DNA from: Candidatus Saccharibacteria bacterium UBA4387
GTDB taxonomy: Bacteria; Patescibacteriota; Saccharimonadia; Saccharimonadales; Saccharimonadaceae
Assembly (NCBI GenBank): GCA_002391075.1
Contig: DGRN01000005.1
Location: 1-26,283 of the forward strand
Direction: 5' to 3'
Length of the DNA: 26,283 nucleotides
Within the stretch, counting starts at the first letter, position 1, and each line of letters begins with the position of its first letter. Both the position numbers and the translations under genes were made by a program. Positions 13,763 to 21,057 of this stretch are shown piece by piece. The notes under the pieces were generated by a model. It made no database searches and was not told the DNA's origin. It saw only the letters and a list, made by a program, of their open reading frames with translations.

Positions 13763-16378
13763 ATGACGCCCAACAACATAGAGCTTAATGAAGAATCTAA
13801 AAATGCTATTCGTTCGGCATTGGATAAGATTTTGACGAGCTTTGGTTTTGTTGACGGGGCGGCATTACCGGGTATTTTGGCTGGCGCCGGAATTGAGAAA
13901 TATAAAGATTTCGCCGTGAGCCTGCGGGATTTTTTCGAAAAGTATTTTGCGGATGAGTATAGGATTGAGTTGAATTATAAGGTGGGCGAAAAATATCATC
14001 CGATGGTTTTACTGAAAAGTTCGGCGGAGCCTGTGGGTGTGGCAGAGAAGGACGCAGTGCCGATTGCAGTCAAGGGCGAGAAAAATAGGCTCGAGTGTGA
14101 GGCGTCTTGGCGAAAATTGGAAGAAACGCCGCAGATGGAGGCGCCGAAGAATGACGAAGAGCGCGCGGAGCGGATTCGGCTGCTGAAAGAACGTATTGCG
14201 GAACTTTTTGAGGAGAATGGCGGCGCGACGATTGCGCAGTTAGTTCTGCCGTGGATAAAGAAATATGCCATTAAATATGACGAGTATGGTGCGGCTGGCT
14301 TGGCTGGATTTTTGAAGCATTGTTTGCTGCCGGAATATAGTTATCGCGTTAAGGGCGAAATCGGCGGGAAAAAGTTTTCGCAAGTGGTGCTACCGGCGAC
14401 GGAAGCGGATTTGAATTGGCCGCGAAAGATGTCGGATGACGAGCGTCGTAAATTGGTGGCGCTAGTGCGGGAGAATCTGGACGCTGATAATACGATGGAG
14501 TTGCCGATTTTGACGCCGTTGTTGCGCAATAATGGTTATGGTGAGATTTCGGATTATGTAGATAGCGCGCGGCAGTTTGTGGAGCAATTTTTGGAGCCGG
14601 AAATTGTTGTTTGTAGTGTCGTGAATGGGAATAATATCCAGAAAATTGGTTTGCCGGTGGCGCAGACGGAAGAGGCGCAAAACGTATCTGCGCGGCAAGA
14701 CGAGGCTGCGCGAGATGGTCTTGATGGGATGAAGCGGATTAGCGCGGACTTGCGACGAGCGTTGGAAACGAAAATTAATGAGAAGTTTCGAGATGCGGCT
14801 TATATTTCTGCGGCGGAATTTGTGGCGATTTTGGCAGAGCTAGGAATTGCAGATTATCATGAGTACGCTCAGACGATGCACGATTTCGTGCGCTATAACT
14901 TGTATCCGGTGGCGGCGTATTCCGAGAATGCCTATGCGCCGAATGGCGAAGTGGTAGATGTGGCGATTGTGCCGGGCAGGCGGCGTTTGTTGACGGTAGG
15001 AGGCTTGCGGACGCTGAAAGAGCAACTTTTAAGCATTGTTGATACGAGTGAGTATTTTTTGGAGGCGCAGTTGCCGCGAATGGTGAAGCGTGGCTTTGTG
15101 GATCTGTCGCGCTACTGTACGGATTGGCATTATGAAGAGTTTGTAAAACGATTTTTGGGCCCAGAGCTGATTCACTATGCGAAGTATTGGGCGAATCGCG
15201 AAAATGGCGTAGCGATGCGAAACGTGATTGCGCGTGTGGAGGATGCCGAAATACAGAGGCGGCGCGCGGAGCGTTTTGATGCGATGGATGAAGCCGGTGC
15301 GCCGACGGGAGGATTTGATGCCACGAAGCAGTCGATTGTGATAGAGCCGACGACGGATGCTATGCTGGATGCGTACGGTATTATGAGCAGCGCTAGGCGG
15401 TCGCGTACTCTGGGCGCGATGATGATGGAGACTACGACTGAGGAGCTTGAGAAAGTGCGCAGTATTTTGCGACCTCGCGAGCAACGCTTTATAAGTCGAA
15501 TCGATAATAGCACGCATAATAATATGAATTTGTCGATTAATGTTGGACAGATTACGAGCACGATTGGTGCGATTGCGGGTGGCGGCATGAGTGGCGAGCG
15601 TTTGCTGGGCGAGTTCAATAAGATGCCGAGGTTGGGGGATTTTGGCGAAAAGCTAGAACTGGCCGAAGGCGCCGTGATTGAGGGTGAAACCGAGGAATGC
15701 GTGAGCAAAAAATCCGACAAAATGGTGAAGAGCTACCAAGAGGCGGTGATCGAAGGCGGCGATAAGCTCGGGAAATTTGTGATTTGGGATACGCTGGGAA
15801 TTGAACGGCGAGATTATCTGAGATTAACTGAGGCGCTCAATGCGAATGATGCAGTTTATTCGATGGATTTGTACTTTGCGGCGCGCATAGATTCAGTCTT
15901 TGAGATTTTGTCTGAAGATAAGACGATTAGCGATGAAGAAAAGGATTATAGTCCGGCGGCCATCATGTATACGAAGTTGGTTGAGCGTTTACTGAAGGAT
16001 ATTCATGCGCCTTTGTATGCGGAAAGGATTCCGAATGAATCAACGCGCATAGAGATAAATAAGAAGCCTTGCGTTTTTGGCGACTATGCAAATTATGGTG
16101 AAGAGCTGAGTCGGCGTTTTACGCTGGGGACTTTCTTGATGCCGATTAGAAATGCGAGCGAGCGCAGGATGCAAGTGATGGCAAATAGCGATAATATTCG
16201 CAAATATGGGCCGTGGTATGATCATGCGAATCGGCTGTCGATGACGAAAAATGTGCGCGACAAGGTGGCGCATGGCGATAAATTCAATCGTGTTAGTGCG
16301 GATATGCTGAATGAATTGAAGATGATGCTGTTCCGCGAGGGTGGGTTGCTGGAGATTTTGGATTTGGCCGACAGATAG
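13763..16378 (+). CDS. Large multi-repeat protein: five LOTUS-like (OST-HTH) modules plus HEPN-like C-terminus
   Basis: 871 aa, soluble. Five related modules of about 70-80 aa lie at roughly residues 13-86, 138-212, 226-299, 328-405 and 414-490. Each has a helix (L..I), a loop, a helix ending in a Gly- or aromatic-rich turn, a Y-x-(D/E)-(F/Y)-(A/V)-like helix with FV/FL-x-x-(F/Y)-L, and a beta hairpin ending V-(V/I)-(L/P). This pattern resembles OST-HTH/LOTUS RNA-binding winged helices. After a Gly-rich linker (about 580-612) comes a helical domain (about 660-871) with NVRDKVAHG, a Rx4H motif (R832, H837) typical of HEPN RNases. The start is fixed by AAGGAGGAG 2-3 nt before ATG 13763 and TATGAT at 13731. 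It has its own terminator. Both domain calls are pattern-based inference. Confidence 0.6.
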   Translation: MTPNNIELNEESKNAIRSALDKILTSFGFVDGAALPGILAGAGIEKYKDFAVSLRDFFEKYFADEYRIELNYKVGEKYHPMVLLKSSAEPVGVAEKDAVPIAVKGEKNRLECEASWRKLEETPQMEAPKNDEERAERIRLLKERIAELFEENGGATIAQLVLPWIKKYAIKYDEYGAAGLAGFLKHCLLPEYSYRVKGEIGGKKFSQVVLPATEADLNWPRKMSDDERRKLVALVRENLDADNTMELPILTPLLRNNGYGEISDYVDSARQFVEQFLEPEIVVCSVVNGNNIQKIGLPVAQTEEAQNVSARQDEAARDGLDGMKRISADLRRALETKINEKFRDAAYISAAEFVAILAELGIADYHEYAQTMHDFVRYNLYPVAAYSENAYAPNGEVVDVAIVPGRRRLLTVGGLRTLKEQLLSIVDTSEYFLEAQLPRMVKRGFVDLSRYCTDWHYEEFVKRFLGPELIHYAKYWANRENGVAMRNVIARVEDAEIQRRRAERFDAMDEAGAPTGGFDATKQSIVIEPTTDAMLDAYGIMSSARRSRTLGAMMMETTTEELEKVRSILRPREQRFISRIDNSTHNNMNLSINVGQITSTIGAIAGGGMSGERLLGEFNKMPRLGDFGEKLELAEGAVIEGETEECVSKKSDKMVKSYQEAVIEGGDKLGKFVIWDTLGIERRDYLRLTEALNANDAVYSMDLYFAARIDSVFEILSEDKTISDEEKDYSPAAIMYTKLVERLLKDIHAPLYAERIPNESTRIEINKKPCVFGDYANYGEELSRRFTLGTFLMPIRNASERRMQVMANSDNIRKYGPWYDHANRLSMTKNVRDKVAHGDKFNRVSADMLNELKMMLFREGGLLEILDLADR

Positions 16379-16381
16379 ACG

Positions 16382-16409
16382 AAAAACTCCGCAGGGCGCG
16401 GAGTTTTTT
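16382..16409 (+). terminator. Terminator of the 871-aa protein gene
   Basis: CTCCGC (16387-16392) pairs with GCGGAG (16398-16403), flanked by A5 and T6. It immediately precedes the promoter of the next gene. Confidence 0.9.
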
Positions 16410-16414
16410 GATGG

Positions 16415-16420
16415 TATAAT
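16415..16420 (+). promoter_or_regulatory. -10 box of the 16427 gene, leaderless
   Basis: TATAAT ends 6 nt before ATG 16427; no Shine-Dalgarno. Confidence 0.65.
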
Positions 16421-16426
16421 TGAGCT

Positions 16427-17728
16427 ATGAAGAAGGTGTTTATGGTTTTTGCGAGTTTTTTGCTCGCGGTATGTGCTGCGACGAATAGTTTCGCGACGAA
16501 TTATAGTGCAGGGGAATATGACTATACTGTGTGGGCGGTGCCGTTTTTTGAGGGTAGCGACAAGGAGTATGATGCGATAAGTTTTGACTTTAATATCGCG
16601 AAAAGTTCCGAAGGGGTTCACTATGTGATGGCTGGTTTTCAGCCGAAAATGGCGGGTGCTAAGGAAGATAGCGCGAGTGGCGGCGATACAGCGATTGGTT
16701 ATCGGAAGAGAGACGGTGTGTCTTATTTTGAGATTATCGTAAGGGAAATGAGTTACGACGGTAATAAGTCGAAGCCGACCTTGGTTTATCCGACGGATGC
16801 GATTCAGAATGACGAAGGATATGTCTCGATTGATGTGGCGCATAACATTGCGGAGGGGCAGTGGTATAATGCGCTAGTTTACTCGTGGCAAGACGACGCG
16901 GACGATACGACTCGGTTGGGCCTGTGGGCAAAAACTGCGGATGCCAAAACTTGGGATTTGGTGAGCGTGGTTGATACTGACGTGTCGGACTGGAGGATGA
17001 GTGATTTTGCGGCGCAATTGTATAACTATGATGCGGTTTTCGCAAAAGACGAGCATGAGTTGCAGTTAAAGAATATTAGCGTGCATCGTTTTGGTGGTAG
17101 TTGGAGCGGCGCGAAAGCGATTGCGGGCACGATGGGCTCGCAAAAGAGCAGTGCAGATGGTAAAGGCAAGCACGAGTTTGCGCTGAATGGGGATGTCTTT
17201 AGCATGCTTTCTGGCGGTGCGGTTGAGAATCAGGAATCGTACGATGCGGCGCGCGGCTTCAAAGAAGTATCTTTCGCAATAAACAACTCGCTGGCGCCGG
17301 AAGTGGATTTGAGATTTTTGCAAACATCGGCGAAGGTTAAAATTCTCTCTGAGGAAGCAAAAGCAAAAATGGAAGAGATTGGCCAGACGACGGAAAACAT
17401 TCGCAATTACGAGCCAAATGTGAAGATTCATCGTCAGTCGAGCGAGGCTGGAGAAGCTGCCAAAACGATGAGCGAATATGTCAATACGGTTGTCGGGCTG
17501 GCTATGCCGGTAGTAGTATGTGTGATTGTTTTGGCGTCAGTGAAGAAAAACGGGAATAAGACAACAAATGGCAGTACACAGTATAAGAGGAGTAGTTTTG
17601 CAGGCACGCGTCCTTTATTGCGTCCGCAAACGCCGCCACGAAGCATGACGGGAACGCCGTCGGGCGTGCTGGGGACTGCGCCGAAGGTTGAATTCGACAA
17701 AGATGGTCGCCCGAAACCAATAATCTAA
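16427..17728 (+). CDS. Secreted, C-terminally membrane-anchored protein, lectin-like N-terminal half
   Basis: 433 aa. A signal peptide covers residues 1-23 (cleavage near NSFATN). The following ~230 residues are a Trp/Tyr/Gly-rich beta-type region with repeated strands and GQWYNALVYSWQDD and GLWAKTADAKTWD segments, resembling the concanavalin-like DUF3472-type sandwiches; this is a weak call. A charged helix (about 310-345) leads to a membrane helix near residues 351-374, then a ~60-aa basic, Pro/Arg-rich tail that would be cytoplasmic. Predicted leaderless message. The 3' end overlaps the stop codon of the convergent protease-like gene by 4 bp. Likely cell-surface binding protein; partner unknown. 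Confidence 0.75.
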   Translation: MKKVFMVFASFLLAVCAATNSFATNYSAGEYDYTVWAVPFFEGSDKEYDAISFDFNIAKSSEGVHYVMAGFQPKMAGAKEDSASGGDTAIGYRKRDGVSYFEIIVREMSYDGNKSKPTLVYPTDAIQNDEGYVSIDVAHNIAEGQWYNALVYSWQDDADDTTRLGLWAKTADAKTWDLVSVVDTDVSDWRMSDFAAQLYNYDAVFAKDEHELQLKNISVHRFGGSWSGAKAIAGTMGSQKSSADGKGKHEFALNGDVFSMLSGGAVENQESYDAARGFKEVSFAINNSLAPEVDLRFLQTSAKVKILSEEAKAKMEEIGQTTENIRNYEPNVKIHRQSSEAGEAAKTMSEYVNTVVGLAMPVVVCVIVLASVKKNGNKTTNGSTQYKRSSFAGTRPLLRPQTPPRSMTGTPSGVLGTAPKVEFDKDGRPKPII

Positions 17729-19875
17729 TCTCTAGAAGCGCTGTTCAGTATTTTGCGGAGACCGCGTTTGTGAATGGCGCTTTTTTGAGTGCTGGTTAGG
17801 AGCGGGGGTTGGAGCTGCAGTTGGAGTTTGCCGTCTTGATTGGTCGAGGCGTAGCGGTTGCGGTAATTGGCGGCGATGGCGTAATCGTTCTTGGCGATGT
17901 TGGCGTATTTTTCGTAGATGGCGACGTAGCGCGCTTTCTCTTCGTCGTTCATGTCGTCGCGCCAGCCGGCAAAGCTTGGTTCGCTGGTATTCATGCCGAG
18001 ATAATGCCAGTAGTATTCCGTGCTAGTGCCGGCAAACCACTCAACAATCTCTAGGCCTTTGACTTTGCCTTGGCTCTTGAGGTCGTTGTAGAGCGCCCTG
18101 ACGTCGCTTTGATCGCGAATGTAGCCGGAATGCATGCGGTAGCCGTAATAGGAATCCCAGGCATGGGCGAGTTCGTGAATGGTGGCGTTTTCGGAGATTT
18201 TGCCGGAGCCGCGATCGTATTGAAGATCAATATTGTTGTAATTCCAGCTCCATGGCCCATAAGTCACGCCATAAGCGAGCGAGATGTCTTCGTAGGTTTC
18301 TGGCATGAGCACGAAATTCTTTGATGGCACGAAAACCCATGGCGAGGTGGCGTAGGCGGTTTTGAGGAATTCGATGTGGTTGTCGATGACATTTGCCGGG
18401 ATGCCGGCTTGGTATTCGAATTTGGCTGGGCCAGCATAGTAGACGCGCTGGATTTCTAGGTCGCGATCTTTGTAGAGCTTGCCGTGGTTGCCGGCTTCTG
18501 ATGTGTAATAGACGTGATGATAGCTGGCGTAGTAGGTTTTATCGTTGTTGAGGTAGACGTTTTCGCCGCTCTTGAAGAGTGGGCCGCTGAGCGTTTCGTA
18601 TTGTGACCAAGTGTTTTGGAAAGAGCCGAGTTGCTCGTATTCTGGGAAAACAATTTTGCAGCTAATCTGATTTAGAGATGCGTTGTAATATTCGCAAGAT
18701 TGCGTTTGAGGGTCGCCGCCGCGCGGGAAGACGAAGGTTGCGGTGACGGTCTTTTTGGTGAGCGCGTAGAAGGTGGAGTTCGAGTCGGTAATGGTGATGG
18801 TTTGACCTGGCGCGAGGATGCTTTCGCGGGCGTCAGGGGCGGTGCCGTAGCCGATGATTTCGAATCCGTCGCGCTGGATGCTCGGCGCGGTGACTTCGCA
18901 GGACATTTCCGTACTTGGCGTGGTGCAGGTGCGGAGGAGTCGGTCGGTTCGGAGGCCGTCCAGGGTGGCGTAATTGGCATAGAACGCGGCGTAGAGCTGT
19001 TTGTAGGTGATTTTTGGCTCTTTGTCGGTTTGGCTGTTCTGGTTGTTCTGGTTGTTCTGGTTGTTTTGATTGTTCTGGCTGGAGTTGTTTTGCTGTTGTT
19101 GCTGTTGCTGCTGTTGTTGCTGTTGGGAATTGTTGGTTTGCGAATTGTTGTCTTGCGAGTTGTTGGTTTGGCTCGCGTGGATATCGTCGGTGTTTGGACT
19201 GGTGGAAGAACTGTGTTGTCCAGTGCGACTACTTGCGCTGCTGGAATTGTTATTTTTCGGAGTTAGCGCGCTGGCGTTGCTGCCAATGACGCTGCTTAAG
19301 TTTTGCGTTTGGTTGGTTTTGGTGTTTGACGGATCGGACGCTTGTTTGTCGTTGGAGTTCTGTGTGTCGTCTTGAGGGCTTGTGCTTTGTGAGTTTTGCG
19401 GGTTTTGGTTAGAATCCTCCTGCTTTTCGACTTTGTCGGTCGTGGATTTTTGTTCGGTCTTTTGTTTTGGGCTTGAATCTTTGCTAGTGTCGACGCTCTC
19501 GGAGAGCGACTGTTCGGAGCTGGCAATAAAAGCGACCGGTTTGTTTAGCTGATAATAGGCGAAAGCGGCGGCGCCGGCAAAAATAACGACCGAGGAAATG
19601 GCGGCGATTAACAGCGCATTATGACCGCGAGCTTTTGGCGTGGTTGGGGTTATTGGCGCTTTTGGCGCTTCTGGTGTTTTTGCGATTTCTGGCGCTTTTG
19701 GTGTTTCTTGGGTCTTTGGGGCTTCTGGTGGTTCCGGCGCTTTCGGTGCTTTTGGTGCGACAACGGGCGCTTCGCTGGTGATTTGTTTGGCGTTAATTAG
19801 GGCAGCAGTACTTTTCTTGACTTTTTCGTCGGCAAGAACCTGGCGAAAGCCGGCTGCGAAATTTTTGTTACTCAT
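17725..19875 (-). CDS. Membrane-anchored extracellular zinc metalloprotease-like protein
   Basis: 716 aa. Residues 1-85 are cytoplasmic and contain repeated Pro-Glu-Ala-Pro-Lys units. A single membrane helix lies at about 87-110. Residues ~115-285 form a disordered Ser/Thr/Gln/Asn stalk with a Gln12 run and NNQ repeats. The rest is a globular region with Cys pairs, then the catalytic motif TIHELAHAWD (H567, E568, H571), followed by a Glu-containing helix (VEWFAG, E612). The HExxH-x-x-D context resembles the anthrax lethal factor-like (ATLF) zincins; substrate unknown. No Shine-Dalgarno; a TACAAT lies about 30 nt upstream. It follows the smaller HExxH gene at 49 nt on the same strand. Confidence 0.8.
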   Translation of the reverse strand: MSNKNFAAGFRQVLADEKVKKSTAALINAKQITSEAPVVAPKAPKAPEPPEAPKTQETPKAPEIAKTPEAPKAPITPTTPKARGHNALLIAAISSVVIFAGAAAFAYYQLNKPVAFIASSEQSLSESVDTSKDSSPKQKTEQKSTTDKVEKQEDSNQNPQNSQSTSPQDDTQNSNDKQASDPSNTKTNQTQNLSSVIGSNASALTPKNNNSSSASSRTGQHSSSTSPNTDDIHASQTNNSQDNNSQTNNSQQQQQQQQQQQQNNSSQNNQNNQNNQNNQNSQTDKEPKITYKQLYAAFYANYATLDGLRTDRLLRTCTTPSTEMSCEVTAPSIQRDGFEIIGYGTAPDARESILAPGQTITITDSNSTFYALTKKTVTATFVFPRGGDPQTQSCEYYNASLNQISCKIVFPEYEQLGSFQNTWSQYETLSGPLFKSGENVYLNNDKTYYASYHHVYYTSEAGNHGKLYKDRDLEIQRVYYAGPAKFEYQAGIPANVIDNHIEFLKTAYATSPWVFVPSKNFVLMPETYEDISLAYGVTYGPWSWNYNNIDLQYDRGSGKISENATIHELAHAWDSYYGYRMHSGYIRDQSDVRALYNDLKSQGKVKGLEIVEWFAGTSTEYYWHYLGMNTSEPSFAGWRDDMNDEEKARYVAIYEKYANIAKNDYAIAANYRNRYASTNQDGKLQLQLQPPLLTSTQKSAIHKRGLRKILNSASRD
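19034..19079. repeat. 9-bp tandem repeat coding for the NNQ stalk
   Basis: About five copies of TTCTGGTTG (with variants) encode Asn-Asn-Gln on the - strand. Being a multiple of three, copy-number change would lengthen or shorten the stalk without breaking the frame. A CAA/CAG run (19088-19126) lies next to it. Confidence 0.8.
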
Positions 19876-19924
19876 TTTTTCGATTTTTATTTTGACCGTT
19901 TTGAATATTGTAATACGTTTATGT

Positions 19925-20596
19925 CTAATTGTCTAGAGTAGCGACGGATGGAGTAATTGATTCGATGTTGATGAATTCGGCGTAGATGGGCGAAAGTTTG
20001 CTGAGCTGCTCTCGATTTTGGTCGGATAGGGCAGCGTCATTCGAGGCGAATTCGGAGCCAACGCGAGCGAAAAGCTCCGTGCAGGCGTGCTCGGCGGAGT
20101 AATGCGTTAGTTCGGCTTGAAGCTGTTGGTTTGTGGCGGCAAATTCTTGCAAAATAGAGCAAGTGGTAGCTTGTTTTTGGCGGTCGAGGCGGTTGTAGGC
20201 CGCGTGTAATGTTTCGTGGATGGCGACGGTTTTTTGTTGGGCGGAGTTTGGATGGTCGAAGATTTCGATTTGCTCGTTTGTTCCGTCAGTGAAGTAGCAG
20301 CCGTCGATTTTGAGAGATTGATGTGATGGTTCGTGGCATTCGGCGGAGAAATTGCTAACAAAAGTGGGATTTGCGGCGAGAAAAATCGTGCGGCCGCGCG
20401 GCGTGAATGGCAATTGCGTGGCGAAGTGCTGCATTTCGGGTGTTAGTTGGCCAGTCTGGGCTTTTTGTTGATCTCTAATCTGTTGCCAGTCGGCCGTGAA
20501 GACTACGGCGGCGAAGAGTAGGGCTAGAATCAGCAAAAAACAGGGGATTAGATGTGTTTTTGCGCTATTGTTTGCGAAAATGCCCTTGATTTTCAT
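19925..20596 (-). CDS. Small membrane-anchored HExxH metalloprotease-like protein
   Basis: 223 aa. One N-terminal membrane helix (about 17-35) places the rest outside. The motif VAIHETLHAAYNRL (H127, E128, H131) is a zincin HExxH, and HACTELFARVG (E174) about 43 residues later offers a third zinc ligand in the ExxA-type context of gluzincin-like families. Four Cys outside the membrane (C87, C100, C146, C172) could form two disulfides. A TATAAT (20635-20630 on the - strand) gives a ~25-nt leader with no clear Shine-Dalgarno. The gene precedes the larger zincin gene by 49 nt, so the two may be co-transcribed. Family not identified. Confidence 0.75.
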   Translation of the reverse strand: MKIKGIFANNSAKTHLIPCFLLILALLFAAVVFTADWQQIRDQQKAQTGQLTPEMQHFATQLPFTPRGRTIFLAANPTFVSNFSAECHEPSHQSLKIDGCYFTDGTNEQIEIFDHPNSAQQKTVAIHETLHAAYNRLDRQKQATTCSILQEFAATNQQLQAELTHYSAEHACTELFARVGSEFASNDAALSDQNREQLSKLSPIYAEFINIESITPSVATLDN

Positions 20597-20694
20597 CTGT
20601 GCCTGCCCAAAATATAACTATATGGTTCTATTATAGCATATTTTGTCAAAAAAGTCAATGGCGTCTTGGGGTGGGGTAAGATAGTAAAATGCAT

Positions 20695-20719
20695 AAAAAT
20701 AGCCCTCTGGTTACGAGGG
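20695..20719 (-). terminator. Second - strand terminator
   Basis: On the - strand CCCTC/GAGGG (20719-20715 with 20707-20703) is followed within 3 nt by TTTTT. It could end any read-through or a transcript of the tRNA-like element. Confidence 0.65.
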
Positions 20720-20740
20720 GTTAAATGGCTAAAACCTGAA

Positions 20741-20886
20741 TGGTGGGCGAGAAGGGACAGCGTGGCTTCGCCACTTTTTTCACTGCGTCGCCTCGGAAAT
20801 AGAAATGCGAGCATTTCTATTTCGCTCGGCTCCTTGCTCAAGTGTACCCTTACGGGCCGCTCGGGTTCCAGCCCTTAGTCTCGCCA
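20741..20886 (-). repeat. Split tRNA-Leu T arm with an 87-nt insert, tRNA-like ends
   Basis: 20741-20758 is identical to the tRNA-Leu 3' end (20929-20946, including CCA), and 20846-20855 is identical to tRNA positions 20951-20960. In the tRNA these two blocks are 4 nt apart, across the T loop. Here they are separated by 87 nt (20759-20845) containing GTGGC-TTC-GCCAC and a perfect 13-bp GAAATAGAAATGC stem. On the - strand a 5' GGCGAGA (20886-20880) can pair with TCTCGCC (20752-20746) like an acceptor stem. It is a pseudo-tRNA, an attachment-type remnant or a structured RNA; which one is not decided by the sequence. Confidence 0.6.
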
Positions 20887-20890
20887 CTTT

Positions 20891-20927
20891 AGCATAAAAA
20901 AGTGACCTGATGGCCATTTTTTATGCT
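20891..20927 (-). terminator. Terminator of tRNA-Leu
   Basis: An 11-bp AGCATAAAAAA/TTTTTTATGCT stem encloses UGGCC/GGUCA with a 4-nt loop on the - strand RNA. It starts 1 nt after the tRNA CCA. Confidence 0.75.
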
Positions 20928-20928
20928 T

Positions 20929-21015
20929 TGGTGGGCGAGAAGGGACTTGAACCCTTACGGCCGTAAAGCCACAAGATTTTGAGTCTAGCGTGTCTACCAG
21001 TTCCACCACTCGCCC
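20929..21015 (-). tRNA. tRNA-Leu (anticodon CAA)
   Basis: An 87-nt class II tRNA on the - strand. Acceptor GGGCGAG/CTCGCCC, discriminator A, encoded CCA (20931-20929), and the Leu-type long variable arm including TTTACGGCCGTAA. The anticodon loop CTCAAAA gives CAA, reading UUG. The anticodon stem CTAGA/TCTTG has one U-U mismatch. The T arm is AAGGG-TTCAAGT-CCCTT. Confidence 0.93.
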
Positions 21016-21032
21016 GAGTGATAGTCTTAGTT

Positions 21033-21057
21033 TAGCATATTATTTCGAAATATGCTA
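21033..21057 (+). promoter_or_regulatory. Sortase promoter with dyad over -10 and start codon
   Basis: TATTAT (21038-21043) lies 8 nt before ATG 21052, so the message should be leaderless. A 9-bp inverted repeat TAGCATATT (21033-21041) / AATATGCTA (21049-21057) spans both the -10 and the ATG and could be an operator. Confidence 0.45.

Larger units (their letters stand above)
20597..20928. other. Structured 332-bp spacer
   Basis: No gene is visible. From left to right it holds the promoter of the 19925 gene, a - strand terminator, a split copy of the tRNA-Leu T arm and 3' end, and the tRNA-Leu terminator; these are listed separately. The frames at 20593-20841 and 20666-20878 cross hairpins and have no protein-like features. 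Confidence 0.6.

Noticed and set aside
13218..16843. Long His/Arg-rich - strand frames opposite the genes at 12273-17728
   Set aside because: Shadow composition, no start signals, and they lie fully inside well-supported + strand genes.
20741..20886. tmRNA, 4.5S, 6S or RNase P RNA
   Set aside because: The acceptor-like ends suggested tmRNA, but the element is too short and I see no mRNA-like part; the conserved core motifs of the other RNAs are absent.
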